This document shows positions 16,722 to 24,973 of a stretch of 64,000 bases of DNA, in pieces. This DNA comes from Pseudomonas jinjuensis (GTDB lineage Bacteria; Pseudomonadota; Gammaproteobacteria; Pseudomonadales; Pseudomonadaceae), in NCBI RefSeq assembly GCF_900103845.1, contig NZ_FNIJ01000014.1:62001-126000 (forward strand), written 5' to 3'. The position numbers were made by a program, and so were the translations under genes. The notes beneath the pieces are model-generated. The model was not told the DNA's origin, did not search any database, and saw nothing but the letters and a program-made list of their open reading frames with translations. How positions within the stretch are numbered: position 1 is the first letter of the stretch; the number at the start of each line of letters is the position of its first letter.

Positions 16722-17099
16722 TCACGACGCCTTGCGCAATGCCTCGATCAGCTCCTGCTTGCGCATGGTCGAGCGCCCGGAAATGTTGCGCTTGCGCGCC
16801 CGCTCCATGAGTTCCTGCTTGGTCATGCTCTCCAGCCGCTGGCCCGGACGCGGTACGCCGTGCCTGGTCGCCACGGCGCGGCGGGCCGACGACTTGCGGG
16901 ACTGGCGCTTGGCCTCGGGGCTTTTCTTCTGTCCGGAACCGCCGGTGCGCTCGCCGCCGCCGGACTGCTTGTTCACCGTGGCCCAGGCGCGGGCTTCGGC
17001 TTCCTTCTCGGAAACGCCCTTGGCCTCGTAGCTTTCCTCGATGTGCTCGGCCTTGCGTTTCTGCTTGTCGGTGTACTTGTCTTTGTCTCCGCGTGGCAT
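16722..17099 (-). CDS. Basic protein with C-terminal Rho_N/SAP-like domain
   Basis: A 125-residue, very basic protein. The N-terminal part (DKYTDKQKRKAEHIEESYEA and EAEARAWATVNKQSGGGERT) matches a short Pseudomonas family often mislabelled plasmid stabilization protein. A KR-rich linker leads to a C-terminal helix-extended-helix (MTKQELMERARKRNISGRS, then KQELIEAL) of Rho N-terminal/SAP type, which usually binds nucleic acid. The ATG at 17099 starts at MPRGDKDK; the longer upstream frame is intergenic. A role in nucleoid or RNA binding under stress is inference. Confidence 0.8.
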   Translation of the reverse strand: MPRGDKDKYTDKQKRKAEHIEESYEAKGVSEKEAEARAWATVNKQSGGGERTGGSGQKKSPEAKRQSRKSSARRAVATRHGVPRPGQRLESMTKQELMERARKRNISGRSTMRKQELIEALRKAS

Positions 17100-17253
17100 G
17101 TGCGCATCCTCCAGGGCAGGGCGCGGAGTGCGCCCGTCTGAACGGGAGAGGGCGCGGCGCGGGCGCCAGTTCAGACCGGCGGATGAACGGCATGCCAAGA
17201 CCGCTCCGGCGGGCCTGCCGCCGGAGATCGCGGGATGGGATGGGAGGAGCCGG

Positions 17254-17685
17254 CTACCAGAAGCCGCCGCCGTGGCGCTCGCCCGCGTAGTCCAGGCGCA
17301 GGTCGAAGGCGTGCTTGAAGAAGGCGGCGAGCTGGGTGTCCAGCACCATGGTGTTGATCGAGGCCAGACGAGCGGCGACGCGGCGGGTGCGCTGGCTGAT
17401 CGCGCTGTATTCCTCGTGGACGATACCCTGGGTTGCCGGGTCGGCGATGATCCGGTAGCTGCTGTGGGGCAGGTCGTCGCGCTGGCGCGCGAGCAGGCAG
17501 AGTTCAGGGTTGCCGTCGTCGTTGGTGAGCAGTTCGACGGTACAGCTCAGTCCGCGATCCCGAGCGAACCGGCAGGCTTCCTCGAAGGCCGGCAGGGCTT
17601 TCTGCAGGACATGGGTTTCGAAAGCGAAGAAGAACGGATCGTCCAGATCATCACGAACAGGATGTGCGGCAGTCTCGCGGTACAT
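17254..17685 (-). CDS. Hypothetical protein, 143 residues
   Basis: A soluble protein beginning MYRETAAHPVRDDLDDPFFF. It has no signal peptide, transmembrane helix or recognised domain. The mix of beta-prone stretches (SCTVELLTNDDGNPELCLLA) and helices with an even codon bias supports a real gene. It is the last of the small stress-type genes on this strand. Function unknown. Confidence 0.7.
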   Translation of the reverse strand: MYRETAAHPVRDDLDDPFFFAFETHVLQKALPAFEEACRFARDRGLSCTVELLTNDDGNPELCLLARQRDDLPHSSYRIIADPATQGIVHEEYSAISQRTRRVAARLASINTMVLDTQLAAFFKHAFDLRLDYAGERHGGGFW

Positions 17686-18007
17686 TGCCGGGCCCTCCTT
17701 GTAGATGAAGCGGTGGGGATCGACGCAGGTATCGCTGCCTGAACCACGCAGATGCGCTTACATCGCCGGCATTGCGGCCGGCCCGCTGACTTCTGCGTTA
17801 CCGATCGAGGTAGCGTTTTCGTCATTCCTCGCATGACACGTAATTGGCGCCAGACTGTCAACGCACAACTTTGCATATGCAGGCCGCTTGTAAATAGCTA
17901 ACCGGGGAAATCCGACGCCATTTGCCGCCGTTCAACGGTTCGCCCAAACCCGCCGGCCATTGCCGCTGTCACTGCTGTATCGCCCGGCTTCCGGGCAACT
18001 GCGGGGA
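17686..18007. other. 322-bp intergenic region, no gene seen
   Basis: The region separates a minus-strand gene from the MgtC-like gene and must hold both promoters. It is less GC-rich than its surroundings. I see no repeat, terminator or RNA-like fold that I can support, and no magnesium-leader features that I can recognise. Confidence 0.5.
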
Positions 18008-18532
18008 ATGGCGATGGAACTGCTGGAGCGCATCGCGGCGACCCTGGCGTCGGAGTTCGCCGATCTCGGGCAAGTGGAGCAGATCGTCCGCGCCAGCCTG
18101 CGCCTGCTGCTGGCGGCGCTGCTCGGCGGGCTGCTCGGTTTCGAGCGCGAGGCCAAGGGCAAGGCCGCCGGGCTGCGCACGCACATGCTGGTGACACTCG
18201 GCGCGGCGCTGTTCGTCATGCCGCTGAGCCAGGCCGGCGCGCCGCCGGATGCGCTGAGCCGGGTGATCCAGGGGATCGCCGCCGGCATCGGCTTCCTCTG
18301 CGCCGGCACCATCCTGAAGAACGGCAGCGGCGAGCAGGTGAAGGGGCTGACCACCGCCGCCGGGCTCTGGCTGAGCACCACCATCGGCATCGCCGTGGGC
18401 CTCGGCCATGCCGCCACCGCGGTGCTGGGCACGCTGGCGGCGCTGCTGGTGCTGCATGCGCTGCTGTACCTGGAGCGTCGCGCCGAACCGCAGGAAAGCC
18501 GCCGGGACGAGGACGACGGCCCGCCTCAGTAG
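18008..18532 (+). CDS. MgtC/SapB-family inner-membrane protein
   Basis: A 174-residue protein with about five membrane segments. The MgtC core is clear: LLGFEREAKGKAAGLRTHML at about 42-61, ALSRVIQGIAAGIGFLCAGT at about 80-100, then VKGLTTAAGLWLSTTIGIAV. MgtC proteins are needed for growth in low magnesium and modulate F-ATPase or membrane potential. This one lacks the long C-terminal ACT-like extension of Salmonella MgtC. The 3' end overlaps the converging diguanylate-cyclase gene by seven bases. Confidence 0.9.
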   Translation: MAMELLERIAATLASEFADLGQVEQIVRASLRLLLAALLGGLLGFEREAKGKAAGLRTHMLVTLGAALFVMPLSQAGAPPDALSRVIQGIAAGIGFLCAGTILKNGSGEQVKGLTTAAGLWLSTTIGIAVGLGHAATAVLGTLAALLVLHALLYLERRAEPQESRRDEDDGPPQ

Positions 18533-20235
18533 CACTCGATGCGGTTGCGGCCGCGCTGCTTGGCGCGGTACAGGGCCATGTCGCTGCGGGTGATCGCCGC
18601 CTCCGCGCAGGGGTCGGTGGGGTACATCAGGGCGATGCCGATGCTGATGGTCAGCGGAATGCGCCGGCCGGCCTCGAATACCGGCGTCTCGGCGAGATGC
18701 AGCTGGATGCGCCGGGCGATCAGCGCCGCCTCGTCGAGGCCGCTGTTGCCCAGCACCACGGCGAATTCCTCGCCGCCCATGCGCCCGGCCTTGTCGGTCT
18801 TGCGCAGCTGGTGACGCAGGATTCCGGCGAAATGCCGCAGCGCCTGGTCGCCGGCGGCATGCCCCCAGCGGTCGTTGATCGCCTTGAAATGGTCCAGGTC
18901 GCACATCAGGATCGCCGCGCTGCCGCCATCGCCGCGCTGCAGGCGCGCCAGCTCGGCTTCCACCTGCTGCAGGAAGTGGCGGCGGTTGGAGACCTGGGTG
19001 AGGAAGTCGATGGTGGCGAATTCCTGCAGCTCCGCCTCGATCTGCTTGCGTTCGGTGATGTCGGTGATGAAGCCGTGCCACAGCGTGCTGCCGTCGTCCA
19101 GCCGCCGCGGGCATGCATCGCCCTGGCGCCAGCGCACGCCCTGCCTGGGCAGGCGCACGCGATATTCCTGGTGCCAGGGCGTGAGGCTCGCCGCCGAGGT
19201 GTCCAGCGAAGCCCGATAGGCCGGCAGGTCGTCGGGATGGATCAGCGCATCGACCTGCAGGCTGCATTCGGCGAGCTGTTCCGGCTCGATCTCGTAGATG
19301 TCGCGGATGCCGGCGCTGACGTAGGTGAAACGGGATTCGCCGCCCGGCCGCAGGTGGTACTGGAAGGCCATGCCGGGGATCGCGTTGGTCAGGTCGGTGA
19401 GCAGCTCCGCCGAGTGCCGCAGGCATTCGGCCATGCTGCGCAGGGCGGTGACGTCGGTGGTGGTGCCGATCATGCGCAGGGCCTGGCCATCGCCGTCGCG
19501 GGCGACCACCCGGCCGCGGCTGCATACCCACTTGTAGTTGCCGTCCTTGCAGCGGAGGCGGTGCTCCACCTCGTAGGTTTCCGTGCGGCCGGCGAAATGC
19601 GCGAGCATCGCCGCCTTCACGTATTCGATGTCGTCGGGATGGATGCGCCGGTAGCTGTCCTCGATGCGGTCGCCGACTTCCCCTTCGGCGTAGCCGAGCA
19701 GGGCCTTCCAGCCGGGGGAGTAGTAGATCTTCCCGGCCGGCACGTCGCGGTCCCAGATGCCGGTGCCGCTGCCGGCGATGGCCAGGGCCATGCGCCGCTC
19801 GCTGTCCTGCAGGACCCGGACGTCGGCCTGCATGCGCTGCATGGCGCTTTCCTGGCGGGCGTTCAGGACGGCCTGGCGGGCGAGTTCCTGGAGGAATTCG
19901 AAGCCGGCGTGGTCGAGCTGCCGGGCACCGCGGTCGAGCAGGCAGATTGCGCCGATCTGGCGGTTATCTTCGTCGATCAGAGGGCAGCCGGCATAGAAAC
20001 GGTGCTCGGGGTGGGCATCCCTGATGCGCGCGTCGCGGTGCAGGTCGGGGACCACCTGCGGCGTGTCGCAGGCGGCGAGCGGAAGGTAGCGGGTGGCGTC
20101 GGCAAGCCCCAGGCCGGCGCAGCCGCGCGGATAGCCGTCGATCACGACGAATGCCGCGCAGCAGCCGAAATGCTGCAGGACCAGGCGTGCTATGCCGTCG
20201 AATGGTTCATTCCCTGAAAGATGGTGCGAAGGCAT
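18526..20235 (-). CDS. GAF-PAS-PAS-GGDEF diguanylate cyclase
   Basis: A 569-residue cytoplasmic signalling protein with no membrane segment. The order is GAF-like domain (about 10-128), two PAS/PAC domains (about 145-270 and 275-400, the second ending FITDITERKQIEAELQEF), then GGDEF (about 405-565). The active-site loop is GGEEF, and an RKTD inhibitory site lies five residues before it, so product inhibition by c-di-GMP is likely. No EAL domain. It sits downstream of the nitrate reductase on the same strand, so nitrogen-responsive read-through is possible but not shown. The input signal is unknown. Confidence 0.9.
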   Translation of the reverse strand: MPSHHLSGNEPFDGIARLVLQHFGCCAAFVVIDGYPRGCAGLGLADATRYLPLAACDTPQVVPDLHRDARIRDAHPEHRFYAGCPLIDEDNRQIGAICLLDRGARQLDHAGFEFLQELARQAVLNARQESAMQRMQADVRVLQDSERRMALAIAGSGTGIWDRDVPAGKIYYSPGWKALLGYAEGEVGDRIEDSYRRIHPDDIEYVKAAMLAHFAGRTETYEVEHRLRCKDGNYKWVCSRGRVVARDGDGQALRMIGTTTDVTALRSMAECLRHSAELLTDLTNAIPGMAFQYHLRPGGESRFTYVSAGIRDIYEIEPEQLAECSLQVDALIHPDDLPAYRASLDTSAASLTPWHQEYRVRLPRQGVRWRQGDACPRRLDDGSTLWHGFITDITERKQIEAELQEFATIDFLTQVSNRRHFLQQVEAELARLQRGDGGSAAILMCDLDHFKAINDRWGHAAGDQALRHFAGILRHQLRKTDKAGRMGGEEFAVVLGNSGLDEAALIARRIQLHLAETPVFEAGRRIPLTISIGIALMYPTDPCAEAAITRSDMALYRAKQRGRNRIECY

Positions 20236-20327
20236 GGCGCGGTTCCGTCATCTGCATCCGGCGACAAATCGAAGCGACTACGCTGGAGTCTATACCGGCA
20301 ACCTGCCATCTGCCTTCTCCCGGAGCG

Positions 20328-23300
20328 TCAGTAGACGTCGCGCAGATAGCGTTTTTCTGCCGTCAGTCGGCGAATCCACTCCGCCGCAGTATCCTCGCCC
20401 AGCCCGCCATGGGTCCTGGCGACCTTGCGCAGCGCCTGGTCGACGTCCTTGGCCATGCGGCTGGCGTCGCCGCAGACGTAGACCCGCGCGCCATCCTGCA
20501 GCCAGCGCCAGAGTTCGGCGCCCTGTTCGCGGATGCGGTCCTGCACGTAGATCTTCTCTGCCTGGTCGCGGGAGAAGGCCAGGCTGAGGTGGTTCAGCAG
20601 GCCGTCGCGCTGCATGGATTCGAGTTCGTCGCGGTAGTAGAAGTCGCTGGCCGCGTGCTGTTCGCCGAAGAACAGCCAGTTCCGGCCGCTGTCGCCGCGC
20701 GCCCGGCGTTCGTGGAGGAAGCCGCGGAACGGCGCCACGCCGGTGCCCGGGCCGATCATCACGATGGGCGTGTCGCCGTCGTCGGGCAGGCGGAAGTGCT
20801 TCGACTGCTGCACGAACAGCGGCACCGCGCCGTCCTGCAGGCGGTCGGCGAGGAAGGTGGAGGCCACACCCTTGCGCCTGCCGAAGCGCACGGCGGCCAC
20901 GGTCAGATGGACTTCACCGGCGTGGGCCTTGGGGCTGGAGGCGATGGAGTAGAGGCGCGGCTGCAGGCGCTTGAGGCTGGCGAGCAATTCGTCGGCATTG
21001 CAGTCGATGGGGAAGGACTGCAGCAGGTCGGCCAGTTGGCGGTCCCACAGCCAGTCCTTCAATTCCTCCCGGCGCGGGCCGAGCAGCTGGCGCAGGTCTT
21101 CGCTGCGGCTGCGCTCGGCGATCAGCGCAAGGGATTCGGCGCTGGGGCGGGCGATCTCGAAGTGGCTGGTCAGGGCCTCGCGCAGGGGCAGCTCGCCGAC
21201 CTTGGCGACCGTCACCGGCTGCTCGCCGTCCAGGCGGATGAGATCGAGCACTTCCTGCACCAGTTCCGGGCAATTGCGCGGCCATACGCCGAGAGCGTCT
21301 CCCGCCTCGTAGGCCAGGCCCGTCCCGGCGATATCGAAGGCGAACAGGCGGGTGTCCTTGTTCGAGCCGGGGGCGTTCAGGCGCTGGTTGATCTTCAGCG
21401 GTGCGGGGCAGGGCTTGTCCTTGCTCGGCGGTTCGCTGGCGACCGGCGTGGCCGTGGTCGGTTTGAGCAGCGGCAGCAGCTCGCCGAGCCAGGCGTCGGC
21501 GCGCTCCTGGTAGTCGGTGTCGCATTCCAGTCGAGGGAGCAGGGCGCTGGCGCCCAGTTCGGCAAGGCGCGAGTCGAGGTTCTTGCCGTGCTGGCAGAAC
21601 TGGTCGTAGCTGGGGTCGCCGAGGGCCAGCACGGCGTAGCGCAGGCCCTTCAGTTCATTGTGGGTTTTCAGGCCGTCCCAGAAGCCCTGGCCGTTGTCCG
21701 GCGCGTCGCCGTCGCCGAAGGTGCTGCTGAGCAGCAGCAGGTTGTCGACTTCCTTCAGCTTCGCCGGCGCGTAGTCGGCCATGCTGCTCAGCTCGACGGC
21801 GAAACCGGCCTCGCCCAGGCGCGTGGCGAAGCGCTCGGCGAGGGCTTCGGCGTTGCCGGTCTGCGAGGCCCAGAGCAGGGTGACCGGCGCGGCGATGGCC
21901 TCGTCGTTGGCCGGCACGCCGCCTTCGATACGGCTGAACAGGCCGGCGAGCATGCCGTCCAGCCACAGCCGGGCGGGCGTGGCGAGCGGCGCGTGGGGCG
22001 GCAGGCAGGGCACGCCGCCGTTGTGGTTGCGCAGGCCGTTGATGAAGCCGGACAGCCAGGTGCGCTCGCTGTCATTCAGCTGCGGCGGCGCGCTGGCGTC
22101 GATACCGACCTGCGCGGCGAAGGCGTCGATGCGCGACATGGTGGAATCCTTTGCAAGTTGAGAAGAGTGAAGTGGGGAAGGGCTGGCGAGCGCCGCGGGG
22201 GCGGGCGTCTCGAGAAACTGGTGGTCGATCAGCTCGACCCGGCGCAGGGCGACCGCGCTGAACTTGAATTCCGGCTGCTGCGACAGCGGGTCTACGGCGT
22301 CGCTGGTCACCGCGTTGATCGCGAGGTTCTCGCCGTAGACGTCGTTCCAGTGGAACGGCGCGAAGCAGGCGCCCGGCTGCACGCGCTCGCTGACCACCAC
22401 CGGCAGCACCGCGTGGCCGCGGCGCGAGCGGATTTGCAGATGGTCCCTGTCGCGCACGCCGAGGGTTTGTGCGTCGTGCGGATGCACCTCGACGAAGGGA
22501 CCGGGGTTGAGCTTGTTCAGCGTGGCGACCTTTCCGGTCTTGCTCAGGGTGTGCCACTGGTGCTGCAGGCGGCCGGTGTTGAGCACGAAGGGGAAGTCGG
22601 CGTCGGGCATCTCCGCCGGGTCCATGTGCGGGCGGGCGAAGAACCGCGCCTTGCCGTTGGTCGTGGCAAAGGCAAGGCGCGGCTGTCTGCCGTCTTCGGC
22701 GCGACGCAGGTGCTGGCTGACGCCATCGTTCAGGTAGCGCAGGGGATGGCGATCGGCGCCATCGTCCGGCGGGCAGGGCCATTGCAGCGGGGTTTCGCGC
22801 AGGCGCGCATGGCTGGCGCCGCGCAGGTCGTAGCCGGTGTGGGGGTTCCAGAAGCGCTTGATCTCCTCGAACACTTCCTCCGCCGATGCGTAGTCGAAGG
22901 CCTCGGCGAAGCCCATGGCGCAGGCCACGCGGGCGATGATCCGCCAGTCGGCCATGGCTTCGCCGGGCGGCTCGACGGCCTGCCGGGTGAGGGTGAGGTT
23001 GCGCTCGGAGTTGATCAGCACGCCGTCCGCCTCGGCCCACAGCGCGCCGGGCAGGAGGATGTCGGCATGGCGGTTGGTTTCGGTGTCGAGGAAGGCGTCC
23101 TGGGCGATCACCAGTTCGGCGGCCTGCAGGGCTTCGATCACGCCGCCGCGATTGGCGACGCTGGCGACCGGGTTGGTGCAGATGATCCAGCACGCCTTCA
23201 CTTCGCCGGCGCGCATGGCGTCGAACAGCGCGATGGTGCCGGCGCCGGCCTCGCTGCGCAGGGTTCCGCGCGGCAGGTTCCAGGCGTCCTCGACGAAGGC

Positions 23301-24383
23301 GCGGTCCTCTTCGACCAGCGCCGAACGCTGCCCCGGCAGGCCCGGGCCCATGTAGCCCATCTCGCGGCCGCCCATGGCGTTGGGCTGCCCGGTGAGGGAG
23401 AACGGGCCGCTGCCGGGACGGCAGATCCTGCCGGTGGCGAGATGCAGGTTGCAGATGGCGTTGGTGTTCCAGGTGCCGTGGGTGCTCTGGTTGAGGCCCA
23501 TGGTCCAGCAGCTCATCCACTCGCCGGCTTCGCCGATCCACTGCGCCGCCTGGCGGATGGCGGACTCGTCCAGCCCGGTGAGCAGGGCGACATGCTCCGG
23601 GGTGTAGTCGGCGAGGAAAGCCGGCATCTGTTCCCAGCCATCGGTGAATTCGGCGATGAAGGCTTCGTCGCAGTGGCCGTTCTGCCACAGCAGGTGCAGC
23701 AGGCCGTTGAGCAGGGCGAGGTCGGTGCCGGGGCGGATCGGCAGGTAAAGGTCGGCCTTGTCCGCCGTGGCGGTGCGCCGGGGATCGACGACGATCAGGC
23801 GGGCGCCGGCCTTGACCCGGTCCAGCATGCGCAGGAAGAGGATCGGGTGGCAGTCGGCCATGTTCGCGCCGCTGACGAAGAACAGGTCGGCGCGGTCGAA
23901 GTCCTGATAGGAGCCGGGCGGTGCATCCGAGCCCAGCGACAGCTTGTAGCCGCTGCCGGCGCTGGCCATGCACAGCCGTGAGTTGGACTCGATCCAGCGG
24001 GTGCCGATGAAGCCCTTGGCCAGCTTGTTGGCGAGGTACTGCGCTTCCAGCGACATCTGGCCGGAGACATAGAAGGAGAGGGCATCCGGGCCGTGCTCGG
24101 CGAGGATCGCCGTGAGGCGCGCGGCGGTGGCGTCGATGGCATCGTCCATCGCGGTCTGCACGGGTTCATGGCTGCGTTCGTGGCGCAGGTAGGCGTGCTC
24201 CATCCGCCCCGATCCGGCGATGGGCTGGTGGCAGGTGCTGCCCTTGGTGCACAGGCGGCCGAAGTTGCTCGGGTGGCTCCTGTCGCCCGAGACCTTGACC
24301 ACGCGGTTGTCCGCGACCTCCATGACGATGCCGCAGCCGACGCCGCAGTATGGACACACGCTTTTTACCGTTCTGCTCGCCAT
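20328..24383 (-). CDS. nasA: Assimilatory nitrate reductase fused to a CysJ-like FMN/FAD/NADPH flavoprotein
   Basis: One uninterrupted frame of 1351 residues. Residues 1-735 are a molybdopterin oxidoreductase: the Fe4S4 motif CPYCGVGCG lies close to the start, GRLCTKGSTCH follows, and the molybdopterin-binding C-terminal domain ends near 735. Residues about 834-975 are a flavodoxin domain (LLWASQTGNAEALAERF), about 1000-1200 the FAD-binding domain (RLYSIASSPKAHAGEVHL), and about 1210-1351 the NADPH domain (GPGTGVAPFRGFLHERRA, ending RYLRDVY as in CysJ). This would reduce nitrate to nitrite directly from NADPH without a separate ferredoxin. The ATG at 24383 is chosen because an upstream ATG (24416) lies inside a terminator-like stem. 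It is divergent from nirBD. Confidence 0.92.
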   Translation of the reverse strand: MASRTVKSVCPYCGVGCGIVMEVADNRVVKVSGDRSHPSNFGRLCTKGSTCHQPIAGSGRMEHAYLRHERSHEPVQTAMDDAIDATAARLTAILAEHGPDALSFYVSGQMSLEAQYLANKLAKGFIGTRWIESNSRLCMASAGSGYKLSLGSDAPPGSYQDFDRADLFFVSGANMADCHPILFLRMLDRVKAGARLIVVDPRRTATADKADLYLPIRPGTDLALLNGLLHLLWQNGHCDEAFIAEFTDGWEQMPAFLADYTPEHVALLTGLDESAIRQAAQWIGEAGEWMSCWTMGLNQSTHGTWNTNAICNLHLATGRICRPGSGPFSLTGQPNAMGGREMGYMGPGLPGQRSALVEEDRAFVEDAWNLPRGTLRSEAGAGTIALFDAMRAGEVKACWIICTNPVASVANRGGVIEALQAAELVIAQDAFLDTETNRHADILLPGALWAEADGVLINSERNLTLTRQAVEPPGEAMADWRIIARVACAMGFAEAFDYASAEEVFEEIKRFWNPHTGYDLRGASHARLRETPLQWPCPPDDGADRHPLRYLNDGVSQHLRRAEDGRQPRLAFATTNGKARFFARPHMDPAEMPDADFPFVLNTGRLQHQWHTLSKTGKVATLNKLNPGPFVEVHPHDAQTLGVRDRDHLQIRSRRGHAVLPVVVSERVQPGACFAPFHWNDVYGENLAINAVTSDAVDPLSQQPEFKFSAVALRRVELIDHQFLETPAPAALASPSPLHSSQLAKDSTMSRIDAFAAQVGIDASAPPQLNDSERTWLSGFINGLRNHNGGVPCLPPHAPLATPARLWLDGMLAGLFSRIEGGVPANDEAIAAPVTLLWASQTGNAEALAERFATRLGEAGFAVELSSMADYAPAKLKEVDNLLLLSSTFGDGDAPDNGQGFWDGLKTHNELKGLRYAVLALGDPSYDQFCQHGKNLDSRLAELGASALLPRLECDTDYQERADAWLGELLPLLKPTTATPVASEPPSKDKPCPAPLKINQRLNAPGSNKDTRLFAFDIAGTGLAYEAGDALGVWPRNCPELVQEVLDLIRLDGEQPVTVAKVGELPLREALTSHFEIARPSAESLALIAERSRSEDLRQLLGPRREELKDWLWDRQLADLLQSFPIDCNADELLASLKRLQPRLYSIASSPKAHAGEVHLTVAAVRFGRRKGVASTFLADRLQDGAVPLFVQQSKHFRLPDDGDTPIVMIGPGTGVAPFRGFLHERRARGDSGRNWLFFGEQHAASDFYYRDELESMQRDGLLNHLSLAFSRDQAEKIYVQDRIREQGAELWRWLQDGARVYVCGDASRMAKDVDQALRKVARTHGGLGEDTAAEWIRRLTAEKRYLRDVY

Positions 24384-24403
24384 AACCTTTTCCCGCCAGA
24401 AAC

Positions 24404-24451
24404 GAAAAAGCGCCATGCCGCCCTCCGTTATAACGGGGGCAACACGGCGCC
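24404..24451 (-). terminator. Transcription attenuator in the nasA leader
   Basis: On the minus strand a stem of about 20 base pairs opens GGCGCCGTGTTGCCC and closes with GGGCGGCATGGCGC, followed at once by five Ts (plus-strand A-run at 24405-24409). The inner arms CCGTTA/TAACGG complete it. It lies between the putative promoter and the start codon at 24383, so transcription would stop unless anti-terminated. It matches the leader design of NasR/NasT-controlled nitrate operons. Confidence 0.8.
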
Positions 24452-24466
24452 TTTGTCGTGGGTTGG

Positions 24467-24486
24467 GGCAATCGGCGTTGATTGCC
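24467..24486 (-). promoter_or_regulatory. Hexaloop hairpin in the nasA leader, candidate ANTAR (NasT/NasR) RNA target
   Basis: On the minus strand GGCAATC-AACGCC-GATTGCC is a perfect seven-base stem with a six-base loop. The loop has A at position 1 and G at position 4, the pattern known for RNA hairpins bound by ANTAR-domain antiterminators. It lies just upstream of the attenuator stem. Confidence 0.75.
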
Positions 24487-24499
24487 CTGTCGGGGTTAA

Positions 24500-24515
24500 A
24501 GCAAGGTGCGCGCCA
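24500..24515 (-). promoter_or_regulatory. Sigma-54-type promoter for nasA (TGGCGC-N5-TTGCT)
   Basis: Read on the minus strand, TGGCGCGCACCTTGCT has GG and GC dinucleotides with the -24/-12 spacing and differs from the TGGCAC consensus at one base. It would start transcription near 24489, just ahead of the hexaloop hairpin. Confidence 0.7.
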
Positions 24516-24571
24516 GATCGGTAGGGCGGGGGGAAACCCGCCGACATTTCGGTGGAGGGGATGCGGCTTTT

Positions 24572-24640
24572 GTAGGAGCGGGCCATGCCCGCGAAACGTG
24601 GTGCGGGGCGATGGTCGCGGGCATGGCCCGCTCCTACGGG
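24572..24640. repeat. REP/BIME inverted pair
   Basis: TGTAGGAGCGGGCCATGCCC and its inverted partner flank a short spacer within the divergent nas/nir region. Same family as the elements at 2881, 15007 and 49309. Confidence 0.85.
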
Positions 24641-24660
24641 AGGCAAGCCATCCGCCACGT

Positions 24661-24714
24661 CGGACGCAGGAGCGTCCATGGATGCATTCCCACGCGGGAG
24701 CGTGGGAACGATGA
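24661..24714. repeat. Dispersed 54-55-bp repeat with GTTCCCACGC hairpin, copy 2
   Basis: Differs from the 2809-2863 copy at only a few positions, including CCATGGATGCATTCC in place of CCCTGGATGCGTTCC. Both copies lie next to a BIME. Confidence 0.75.
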
Positions 24715-24751
24715 ACACCGTGCATGGGGCTGGGGCAAAACGGCCTTTTGC

Positions 24752-24766
24752 GCACCGTTTTGGTTC
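24752..24766. promoter_or_regulatory. NtrC-like binding site (GCACC-N5-GGTTC)
   Basis: GCACCGTTTTGGTTC matches the NtrC consensus GCACC-N5-GGTGC at all but one base. It is centred about 76 bases upstream of the nirB -24 element, a reasonable enhancer position, and could also serve nasA. Confidence 0.55.
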
Positions 24767-24833
24767 CACTGGAATGCACGGCGATTCCGTGGAACCACTC
24801 CAAAGGCCCATTATTCGTGGCGTTCACCGAAAC

Positions 24834-24850
24834 TGGCACACCCACTGCAT
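24834..24850 (+). promoter_or_regulatory. Sigma-54-type promoter for nirBD (TGGCAC-N5-CTGCA)
   Basis: TGGCACACCCACTGCAT keeps the exact TGGCAC -24 element and the GC of -12 with correct spacing; the -12 TTGC is CTGC. The start of transcription is expected near 24860, giving a leader of about 190 bases before nirB. Confidence 0.75.
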
Positions 24851-24895
24851 ATGTCCCGTCGAGCCCGCCGCGAACCTCGCCCGGGCCGCCCGACC

Positions 24896-24909
24896 GATCA
24901 ATGGCGATC
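24896..24909 (+). promoter_or_regulatory. Short hexaloop hairpin in the nirB leader, possible ANTAR target
   Basis: GATC-AATGGC-GATC has a six-base loop with A at position 1 and G at position 4, as in the nasA leader, but only a four-base stem. Weaker than the nasA example; supported mainly by the parallel layout. Confidence 0.4.
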
Positions 24910-24973
24910 AGCGACCCGGGCTACAAAGGTGCTCCAGGCAGCGTGGCCCGGCGGCACCCACGAACGAACAGGC

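Noticed and set aside
20151-23981. A 1276-codon open frame on the plus strand opposite nasA
   Set aside because: It is a GC-rich antisense shadow. The minus strand carries the complete nitrate reductase motifs and the plus translation is a repetitive Ala/Arg/Gly/Val mixture without domains.
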